Shown here: one piece after another, positions 28,184 through 34,303 of the stretch
Layout: each line of letters begins with the position of its first letter
How positions within the stretch are numbered: position 1 is the first letter of the stretch
Program-made: the position numbers and the translations under genes
Source of the DNA: an uncultured Oscillospiraceae bacterium
GTDB lineage: Bacteria; Bacillota; Clostridia; Oscillospirales; Ruminococcaceae
DNA length: 64,000 nt
Assembly (NCBI GenBank): GCA_934465295.1
Contig: CAKSKU010000006.1
Location: forward strand, 62,001 to 126,000
Direction of reading: 5' to 3'
Notes under the pieces: generated by a model
Database searches by the model: none
What the model was told of the DNA's origin: nothing
What the model saw: the letters and a program-made list of their open reading frames with translations, nothing else

Positions 28184-28285
28184 ATACTAATTTTTAATCA
28201 AAGTGTAGACAAAAAATCGGCGCAAAAGCCATATATGCGAGCTTTTGCTTGATTTTTTGTACACTTTCAGTTTAAAAATTAGTAT
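28184..28285. mobile_element. MITE-like palindromic element
   Basis: Perfect 14-bp terminal inverted repeats, ATACTAATTTTTAA (28184-28197) and its complement at 28272-28285. They continue inward as AAAGTGTA(GA)CAAAAAATC against GATTTTTTGTACACTTT and a central GCAAAAGC/GCTTTTGC stem, so the ~100-bp unit folds into one long hairpin. TA dinucleotides at both ends would fit TA-targeting IS630/mariner-type transposition. No ORF inside. It abuts a serine recombinase remnant in mid-frame. Confidence 0.65.
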
Positions 28286-28580
28286 AAGTTCAACGGCGAT
28301 GTGGTCATCCCGGATGGCTATCTGTTTGATCTATCGTCGCATCGAAGACTCGTCAAATTCGGTGAGGTGAGTAGTTTGCTGTGCGATGTGATCCTGCAGG
28401 TCATTGATACGCTTTATCTGTTAATCTCTTGCAGCAGTGTATATGGTGGTCTGCCGGTGGAGTTCCCGAAGCCTGATATTTCATCGGCAATTTTGTTATA
28501 AGCTTCTTTGATATGAGCCTTCCGGATGAACTTCTGCTGCAAGGACGTCAGCTTTTCGTCGATGTGACTTGCGGAACTTA
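28286..28580 (-). pseudogene. Large serine recombinase, C-terminal remnant
   Basis: Read on the minus strand, one frame gives SSASHIDEKLTSLQQKFI and KEAYNKIADEISG. After a frameshift another gives KRINDLQDHIAQQTTHLTEF, then DESSMRR, a stop, and IKQIAIRDDHIAVEL. This is the C-terminal tail of Clostridia large serine recombinases (TnpX/resolvase type). The catalytic N-terminus is absent and the far C-terminus is cut by the palindromic element. It marks a former mobile element insertion. Confidence 0.75.
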
Positions 28581-28847
28581 AATGACTGAAGCAATGTTTA
28601 GCTGTAACTGTGTTTGATAGCCGGCTTTTTTATTAATGTACCATATTTATTATGTATGCAAAGCTTTAGCGTTTACAAAGCAGCAGAGGACGTACAACCC
28701 GTTCTCTACGGTGAAATATAGCAATTTGGAATAAATTCATGTCGAAAGTTCGCTATTTGTTTACTCGTTGAAATGCCGCGGAGAAGTTTCCCCCATGCAT
28801 GACTATTGTAATTCACTTGCCGATATGATATAATACTATTGAAAAAA
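28581..28847. other. Intergenic debris with a promoter-like site
   Basis: No ORF supported. TTGTAA (28806-28811), 17 nt, TATAAT (28829-28834) form a promoter that would transcribe the AraC remnant and the glycosylase gene. The rest shows nothing I recognise. Confidence 0.4.
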
Positions 28848-28946
28848 ATCGCCGAAAAATTCGGCTTTCGCAATATCTCAAATTTCAACCGCCGTTTCGA
28901 GCGGACAGCAGGCTGTTCGCCGAGTGGATACAGGAGCAGGTCATGA
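28848..28946 (+). pseudogene. AraC-family regulator, C-terminal fragment
   Basis: The frame 28848-28946 reads IAEKFGFRNISNFNRRFER followed by TAGCSPSGYRSRS and a stop: the last helix-turn-helix of an AraC/XylS protein with its usual end. Everything upstream is missing. The TGA overlaps the ATG of the next gene (ATGA), so the two genes were once translationally coupled. Confidence 0.75.
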
Positions 28947-29461
28947 CGATGAAACAGACCGAATACACTAACATTACCCACAGCTTTCCGCCGTTTTACA
29001 GCGAAAGCTCCAGGCTGCTCATCCTCGGCAGCTTTCCGTCCGTCAAGTCAAGGGAGGACGGATTTTTCTACGGGCATCCGCAGAACCGATTCTGGAAGGT
29101 GCTTGCCGCTGTTTACGGCGAGGATGTTCCGACTGATATTGGGCAGAAAAAAGCCTTGCTCGGGCGGCATGGGCTTGCGCTTTACGATGTCATTTACAGC
29201 TGCGATATAATCGGTTCAAGCGACAGCAGCATAAAGAACGTCATTCCGGCGAATTTGAACGAAATCATCGGAAATTCGCAGGTCTCACGGATAATTCTGA
29301 ACGGAAAGACGGCTGAGCGGTTTTTCCGAAGGTATCAGGACGGCTCGCTCCTGGATATGGCGGCCGTTATGCCATCGACAAGTCCTGCAAATGCTGCGTT
29401 TTCGCTTCAGAAGCTGACCGAGGTATGGGGAGATGCGCTTTTGTGCGGAAATGTTAAATAA
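28943..29461 (+). CDS. DNA-deoxyinosine glycosylase (UDG superfamily, HDG type)
   Basis: 172 residues. Motifs of the hypoxanthine-DNA glycosylase branch: LILGSFPSVKSREDGFFYGH (residues 26-45), PQNRFWK, and the late STSPANA motif near residue 146. It removes deaminated adenine (and perhaps uracil) from DNA. AGGAG lies 6 nt before ATG 28943. The start overlaps the stop of the AraC fragment, pointing to a former AraC-glycosylase operon that lost its regulator. Confidence 0.85.
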   Translation: MTMKQTEYTNITHSFPPFYSESSRLLILGSFPSVKSREDGFFYGHPQNRFWKVLAAVYGEDVPTDIGQKKALLGRHGLALYDVIYSCDIIGSSDSSIKNVIPANLNEIIGNSQVSRIILNGKTAERFFRRYQDGSLLDMAAVMPSTSPANAAFSLQKLTEVWGDALLCGNVK

Positions 29462-29547
29462 GAGAAACATCGGTTGCTGAACTTGACGAAAAATAGGCTT
29501 GTTTATTGCTTTTTTGCACAATCTTTTCATAAATTTATTGTAAAATC

Positions 29548-29576
29548 TTGAAAAAAGTTAAGAAATGTAATATAAT
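29548..29576 (+). promoter_or_regulatory. Promoter of the DHH phosphoesterase operon
   Basis: TTGAAA (29548-29553), 17 nt, TATAAT (29571-29576), about 68 nt before the ATG at 29644. Confidence 0.7.
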
Positions 29577-29643
29577 ATTATTATTATCGAAATATTATGG
29601 AAAATTTTTTCACTTTTGAATATTTTTAAGGAGAGTTGAATAT

Positions 29644-30564
29644 ATGAGATTAGTTACACGCTCGGATTTTGACGGTCTTGCCTGCGGAGCTTTGCTCAAG
29701 GACGTAGGCGTTATCGACTGCTGGAAGTTTGTTCACCCGAAGGATCTTCAGGACGGACTCGTTGAGATAACCAAGGACGACTGTCTTGCAAACGTTCCTT
29801 TCGTTGAGGGCTGCGGACTTTGGTTCGACCACCACTCCAGCGAATTTGAGAGAAATCAGCTCGAGGGAAAATATGTCGGCGAGAGCCGTATCACACCCTC
29901 CTGCGCTCGTATCATCTATGATTATTACGGCGGCGAGGAACGCTTTTCGCATTATGACGAGATGATGGAGGCTGTTGACAAGGTTGACAGCGGACATCTT
30001 ACAAAGGAAGAAATTCTTCACCCCGAGGGCTGGATACTTATCGGCTTTCTCATGGACCCGAGAACAGGTCTCGGAAGATGGAGAAACTTCACCATTTCAA
30101 ACTATCAGCTTATGGAAAAGCTCATCGACTGCTGCCGCACCATGAACACGGAGGAGATACTTGCACTCCCCGATGTTAAGGAGCGTATTGAAGTTTACAA
30201 CGAGCAGACCGAAAAGTTCATCGAAATGGTCAAGGCTCATACACATACCGAAAAGGACGTTATCATCTCCGACCTCAGAGGAGTTGACCCTATCTATTCG
30301 GGCAACCGCTTCCTCATTTACAGCCTTTACCCCGAGCAGAATATTTCCGCTTGGATAGTTAACGGCAAGGGCGGTGCAGGCTGCAGTGCGGCTGTCGGCT
30401 ACTCTATACTTAACAGAACATCGAACGTTGATGTCGGACACCTTATGCTCAAATACGGCGGCGGCGGACACAAGGCTGTCGGAACCTGCCAGTTCAGCGA
30501 TGCGAATATGGACACCGAGCTTCCGAAAATGCTTGACGAGCTTGTTAACGGCGTAAAGGATTGA
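29644..30564 (+). CDS. DHH-family phosphoesterase, exopolyphosphatase-like
   Basis: 306 residues with the DHH/DHHA1 layout: RSDFDGLACG at residues 6-15, the DHHSS motif near 62, and KYGGGGHKAVG near 280 in the DHHA1 domain. Such enzymes use two metal ions to hydrolyse phosphodiester or phosphoanhydride bonds. Substrate here is unknown (oligonucleotide, polyphosphate or cyclic dinucleotide breakdown products). It differs from the NrnA gene at 37445. AAGGAG precedes the ATG; the next gene starts 13 nt after its stop. Confidence 0.85.
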   Translation: MRLVTRSDFDGLACGALLKDVGVIDCWKFVHPKDLQDGLVEITKDDCLANVPFVEGCGLWFDHHSSEFERNQLEGKYVGESRITPSCARIIYDYYGGEERFSHYDEMMEAVDKVDSGHLTKEEILHPEGWILIGFLMDPRTGLGRWRNFTISNYQLMEKLIDCCRTMNTEEILALPDVKERIEVYNEQTEKFIEMVKAHTHTEKDVIISDLRGVDPIYSGNRFLIYSLYPEQNISAWIVNGKGGAGCSAAVGYSILNRTSNVDVGHLMLKYGGGGHKAVGTCQFSDANMDTELPKMLDELVNGVKD

Positions 30565-30577
30565 GAGGAGCTGCGAA

Positions 30578-30829
30578 ATGATAGAATACCGCTACGATAC
30601 ACAGCTTCTTATTGACGGCACCGATCTTGACGAGGATAAGATCGATGAATACTTCCGTGAAAATTTTATCGGCGACAGTTTGCTTGCCGTTGGTGATGAG
30701 GAACTTATAAAGATACATTACCATACCAACGAGCCGTGGAAAGTCCTTGAATATTGTGCAACTCTCGGCGAGATATATGACATCGTTGTCGAGGATATGG
30801 ACAGGCAGTCAAGGGGACTCAAAGGCTGA
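30578..30829 (+). CDS. Stand-alone FakA/YloV C-terminal-like protein
   Basis: 83 residues. The run IGDSLLAVGDEELIKIHYHT followed by NEPWKVLEYCATLGEI matches the segment of fatty acid kinase FakA/YloV (DegV-partner, DAK-like) that follows the kinase domain (GDSLVVVGD...IKVHVHTN.P..VL). The kinase domain is absent, and the gene has its own GAGGAG and start, so it is a free mini-protein. It is likely co-transcribed with the DHH gene. Function unknown. Confidence 0.7.
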   Translation: MIEYRYDTQLLIDGTDLDEDKIDEYFRENFIGDSLLAVGDEELIKIHYHTNEPWKVLEYCATLGEIYDIVVEDMDRQSRGLKG

Positions 30830-30928
30830 TATATGGCAGAGAAACGCCCTTTTGCTGTCATATTGCAATAATCAAAGCGCGGTGATAACCAAATTTTTAG
30901 GCTTTTTTTAGATAATTTTCATAAAATA

Positions 30929-30957
30929 TTGACTTTTTGGAAAAAAGGATATATAAT
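30929..30957 (+). promoter_or_regulatory. Promoter of the SCP2-like gene
   Basis: TTGACT (30929-30934), 17 nt, TATAAT (30952-30957). It leaves a leader of about 115 nt before the ATG at 31079. Confidence 0.7.
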
Positions 30958-31078
30958 TACCACAGTTATTAAATTTATTAAAATAATGCCGTGAACCCAG
31001 TTCCGTGCATTTTATAAGTTTAAAGTTTTTATACGGTGCAGAAAAAGCCTGTATCAGAAATTGTATGGAGGAATCATT

Positions 31079-31789
31079 ATGGCAATCAATGATAAGAAGA
31101 CCGCTTCCGAAGTTAAGAAGAACGATACTGCAAAAACTGTTGAAACCGCCAAGACCGCAGCAGCAAAGCCTGTTGCAGAGGCAAAGCCCGCTGAAGTTAA
31201 GTCCGAGGTCAAGCCCGCAGAGGTAAAGCCTGCTGAAACAAAGGCTGCCGCTCCTGCTGCTAAGAATACAGAAGAAAAGAAGCCTGCTGAGAAGAAGGCT
31301 GAAAAGAAGTCGGCAGAGAAAAAGTCTGCTGAAAAGAAGGCTGCTGCTCCTAAGGCTGCAAAGAAAACAGCCGCTAAGGCAGCAAAGGCTGAAAAGCCTG
31401 CCGCAAAGACAGCTGAGAAGGCTCCTAAGACGAAGGCTCCGAGAGCACCTAAGGCTCCTAAGGCTTCACCTTATGATGCAGCTGTTGCAAAGGCAAAGAA
31501 GAAGTTCTCCGCTATCAAGACCGATCTCGTTAAGTATCCTATCGCTGTAAACTTCGAACTCAACGGTTCGGAAGGGGAGATATTCTATGTTTACCTCAGC
31601 GAAGCAGGAAAGCCTGCTGTTGAGCCTTACAGATACAATGATTACGATGTATATGTAAGAGTTGACGCTGATTCCTTTAACAAGATCCTTGACGGAAAGC
31701 TTGATGTTTACAAGGCTCTTGCAGAGGGTATACTCCATGTTGAGGGCAATGTAAAGAAGGCTCTTATGTTCTTCCTCTCCGCATTCTAA
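31079..31789 (+). CDS. Lysine/alanine-rich protein with SCP2-like C-terminal domain
   Basis: 236 residues. Residues ~1-135 are low-complexity Lys/Ala/Pro/Glu (AEKKPAEKKAEKKSAEKK type), like histone H1 tails. From ~150 comes a compact domain with VNFELNGSEG, YVRVDADSFNKILDGKLD and ILHVEGNVKKALMF, matching the sterol-carrier-protein-2 pattern (a strand, a 'dsF..il.GkLd' helix, then a 'G.l.v.Gn..kal' end). The SCP2 call is by eye. The tail suggests nucleic acid or polyanion binding. ATG 31079 follows GGAGGA; single-gene unit with its own promoter and terminator. Confidence 0.65.
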   Translation: MAINDKKTASEVKKNDTAKTVETAKTAAAKPVAEAKPAEVKSEVKPAEVKPAETKAAAPAAKNTEEKKPAEKKAEKKSAEKKSAEKKAAAPKAAKKTAAKAAKAEKPAAKTAEKAPKTKAPRAPKAPKASPYDAAVAKAKKKFSAIKTDLVKYPIAVNFELNGSEGEIFYVYLSEAGKPAVEPYRYNDYDVYVRVDADSFNKILDGKLDVYKALAEGILHVEGNVKKALMFFLSAF

Positions 31790-31812
31790 GAGGGAAGAAA
31801 ACACGCTTATTC

Positions 31813-31846
31813 AAGCGCCGCACTTCAATGTGCGGCGCTTTGTTAT
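31813..31846 (+). terminator. Rho-independent terminator
   Basis: AAGCGCCGCAC (31813-31823), loop, GTGCGGCGCTT (31830-31840), then TGTT. Perfect 11-bp stem. The core CGCCGCAC/GTGCGGCG recurs in the terminator at 60344. Confidence 0.85.
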
Positions 31847-31920
31847 GTATTGATCCTGTTTCAAAATTGTAAAATGTGCAATGAAATAGGAGGGAATTAC
31901 TATAAAATTTGCAAAAAGGC

Positions 31921-31949
31921 TTGCATTACGGCTTTGAATGTGTTATAAT
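31921..31949 (+). promoter_or_regulatory. Promoter of the rimP-nusA-infB operon
   Basis: TTGCAT (31921-31926), 17 nt, TATAAT (31944-31949). It lies 88 nt before the rimP ATG, with a terminator hairpin in between. Confidence 0.75.
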
Positions 31950-31967
31950 ATATGTAACATTATAAAG

Positions 31968-31998
31968 AAAGGTCGGAAAGCTTCCGACCTTTTGTTTT
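31968..31998 (+). terminator. Leader terminator (possible attenuator) before rimP
   Basis: AAAGGTCGGAA (31968-31978), loop AGC, TTCCGACCTTT (31982-31992), then TGTTTTT. The 11-bp perfect stem with U tract begins about 12 nt after the expected transcription start, so most transcripts would end before rimP unless read-through is allowed. NusA, encoded in this operon, affects such hairpins, making feedback possible. Confidence 0.75.
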
Positions 31999-32036
31999 TA
32001 TAGTAAACTTTTTTGATCTATGAAGGGATTGATGAA

Positions 32037-32555
32037 ATGTCAGGAAAAAACGCCAAAAGCGGAAAGGGCGGAAATACTATTGCCAAAGTTCATGATATGG
32101 TAATGCCTATCATTGACGAGCTGGGACTTTCGCTCTGGGACATCGTCTTTGAAAAGGAGGGCGCTTACTGGTACCTCCGTGTCTTTATCGATGGAAAGGA
32201 CGACCTTGCAAGCATGGAGGACTGCGAGAATGTTACACGTCCGCTGTCCAAGCTGCTCGATGAACAGGACCCTATCGAACAGAGCTACATTCTCGAGGTA
32301 GGTTCGCCCGGTATCGGACGTGCGCTCAAAAAAGAGGAGCATTTCCAGAAGTTCCTCGAATGTCCGATAAGGATTCGCTTTATCCGTGAAAATGAGAACG
32401 GCGAAAAGGAGATCATCGCAGCGCTCAAAGCGTATGACAAGGACACTGTCACTGTTGCAAGAGACGGCGGGGAAGAGGTTATAAAGCTTTCCGACACTGC
32501 TTTCATAAAGCTTGCCGATGACGAAGATCTCTTCGGAGATGATTTTGAAGAATAA
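32037..32555 (+). CDS. rimP: Ribosome maturation factor RimP
   Basis: 172 residues. Two-domain RimP form: an N-terminal domain with LGLSLWDIVFEKEGAYWYLR and VFIDG, ENVTRPLSKLLDE, and the conserved LEVGSPGIGRALKKEEHF before the C-terminal Sm-like barrel (ending in a Asp/Glu-rich tail). It helps mature the 30S subunit. First gene of the nusA-infB operon. ATG 32037 has AAGGG at 9 nt; a TTG at 32013 in frame is unlikely. Confidence 0.95.
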   Translation: MSGKNAKSGKGGNTIAKVHDMVMPIIDELGLSLWDIVFEKEGAYWYLRVFIDGKDDLASMEDCENVTRPLSKLLDEQDPIEQSYILEVGSPGIGRALKKEEHFQKFLECPIRIRFIRENENGEKEIIAALKAYDKDTVTVARDGGEEVIKLSDTAFIKLADDEDLFGDDFEE

Positions 32556-32591
32556 CAACCTTACAAATAAATTTAGGAGGAATCAGGAAAA

Positions 32592-33683
32592 ATGAGAAAA
32601 ACCAAAAAAGCACCTGAGATCAACAAGGAACAGCAGTTTATCAAGGATTTTTTTGAGGCGCTTGATCTGCTTGCACAGGAAAACGGCATCTCTGTTGATG
32701 TTCTTGCAGAGAAGATCGGTCAGGCGATACTTAAAGCTGTAAGAAAGGAATATGAATATTGTGACGACTTTGTTGTAAACATCAACCCCGAAAGTCAGAT
32801 ATTCGATGTATGCGTTCTCAGAACCGTTGTTGATGATGAACCTATCGACCTCAACGAGATCAACATCGATGAAGCAAGAGCAGTCTGCGACCCGAACGCA
32901 CAGCTCGGCGAGAGAGTTCCTTTCAAGCTTTCTCCATCGAAGTTCGGCAGAATTGCGGCTCAGTATGCAAAGCAGTCTATCCGCCACGATATGAAGGAAT
33001 TTGAGCGTGACAAAATCATGGGACAGTTCAAGGACAAGGTCCATGAGGCTGTTTCCGCAACCGTTCAGAAGATCGAGCCTGCAACGGGCAATATGACGCT
33101 CACGATCGACGGACATGAAGTTTATATGCTCAAAAAGGAGCAGATACCCGGCGAAGTTCTCAAAGAGGGTCAGATCGTCAAGGTTTATGTATGCGAGATC
33201 ATCAATCCCGACAGACGTCCTGCCGTTAAGATATCACGCCGTCACCCCGACCTTGTAAAGCGCCTTTTCGAGCTTGAAATTCCCGAAATTTACGACGGCA
33301 TCGTTGAGATAAAGTCTATCGCAAGAGAAGCAGGTTCAAGAACCAAGATCGCAGTTGCTTCGACCGACCCGAACGTTGACCCTGTCGGTGCTTGCATCGG
33401 ACCCAAGCACTCCAGAATTGAAAAGGTCGTTGAAGAACTCGGCGGAGAGAAGATCGACATCATCGTTTATGATGAGGATATCACGGTATTCGTTGCTCAC
33501 GCACTTGCTCCTGCCGAGGTCATCAGCGTTACAAAGGAAGAGGGCGAGGAGAAGAAATGTACAGTTATCGTGCCGAACAATCAGCTCTCGCTTGCTATCG
33601 GCAACAAGGGTCAGAATGCAAAGCTTGCTGCACGCCTTACCGATTATAAGATAGACATAAAGCCCGAAGTTCCCACTGAATGA
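32592..33683 (+). CDS. nusA: Transcription termination/antitermination factor NusA
   Basis: 363 residues, usual for Firmicutes. N-terminal RNA polymerase-binding domain (to ~125), S1 domain (~130-200), then two KH domains with GACIGPKHSRI (~275) and NNQLSLAIGNKGQNAKLAAR (~335-354). It lacks the C-terminal acidic repeats of gamma-proteobacteria. It modulates pausing and hairpin-dependent termination. TTAGGAGG-type ribosome binding site at 32573-32580. Confidence 0.97.
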   Translation: MRKTKKAPEINKEQQFIKDFFEALDLLAQENGISVDVLAEKIGQAILKAVRKEYEYCDDFVVNINPESQIFDVCVLRTVVDDEPIDLNEINIDEARAVCDPNAQLGERVPFKLSPSKFGRIAAQYAKQSIRHDMKEFERDKIMGQFKDKVHEAVSATVQKIEPATGNMTLTIDGHEVYMLKKEQIPGEVLKEGQIVKVYVCEIINPDRRPAVKISRRHPDLVKRLFELEIPEIYDGIVEIKSIAREAGSRTKIAVASTDPNVDPVGACIGPKHSRIEKVVEELGGEKIDIIVYDEDITVFVAHALAPAEVISVTKEEGEEKKCTVIVPNNQLSLAIGNKGQNAKLAARLTDYKIDIKPEVPTE

Positions 33684-33700
33684 TAAAACGGAGGTAGAAT

Positions 33701-33973
33701 ATGCCTGCTGTAAAAAAGATACCCATGAGAATGTGCATCGGCTGCGGCGAGATGAAGCCCAAAAAAGAGCTTATCCGTATCGTAAGATCGCCCGAGGGTG
33801 ATATAAGCCTTGACACAACGGGTAAAAAATCGGGCAGAGGTGCTTATATCTGCCGCTCCTGCGAGTGCCTTGAAAAAGCGAAGAAGGCAAGAAAGCTTGA
33901 AAAGTCTTTCTCCTGCCGGATCGGTGACGAGGTATATGCAAATATGGAAAGGGAGCTTTCGGAAAATGAATAA
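33701..33973 (+). CDS. rnpM: YlxR family RNA-binding protein (RnpM)
   Basis: 90 residues. RMCIGCGEMKPKKELIRIV at the N-terminus and GRGAYICRSCECLEKA give the YlxR pattern with paired Cys. Family members (RnpM) bind RNA and modulate RNase P in B. subtilis. It lies between nusA and the L7Ae-like gene as in most Firmicutes, and its end overlaps the next gene by 8 nt. Confidence 0.93.
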   Translation: MPAVKKIPMRMCIGCGEMKPKKELIRIVRSPEGDISLDTTGKKSGRGAYICRSCECLEKAKKARKLEKSFSCRIGDEVYANMERELSENE

Positions 33974-34286
33974 CAAGCTTTTCGGACTCCTTTCGATGTG
34001 CAGAAGATCGGGGAGAATGGCGCTCGGGTTCGATATGTCCAAAGAATCAGCCGAAAAAGGCAAGGCGGAGCTGATAGTTCTCGCTTCGGATATTTCGCCC
34101 AAGACGGAAAAGGAAGTTCGCTTCTTTTCCGATAAATACGGTGTCAGAACAGTTAAAACTAACTTTACAATAGATGATTTTTTTCACGGAATAGGGAAAA
34201 AAGTCGGTGTTATCGCAGTTTGCGACAAGGGGTTCGCCCAAAAGGCTGAAAGTCTTATCGGCGAGGATACCATAACAAAGAATTAA
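33966..34286 (+). CDS. L7Ae-like K-turn RNA-binding protein YlxQ
   Basis: 106 residues, with LLSMCRRSGRMALGFDMSKE and ELIVLASDISPKTEKEV, typical of the YlxQ/L7Ae/L30e fold that binds kink-turn RNA. The start ATG at 33966 overlaps the ylxR stop (ATGAATAA). A longer frame to 33810 runs inside ylxR and is not the gene. Confidence 0.92.
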   Translation: MNNKLFGLLSMCRRSGRMALGFDMSKESAEKGKAELIVLASDISPKTEKEVRFFSDKYGVRTVKTNFTIDDFFHGIGKKVGVIAVCDKGFAQKAESLIGEDTITKN

Positions 34287-34303
34287 CGGAGGTAATACAG
34301 CCT

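Noticed and set aside
33810..33965. Longer start for the L7Ae-like protein
   Set aside because: It would lie wholly in ylxR; the ATG at 33966 with 8-nt overlap fits the family length.
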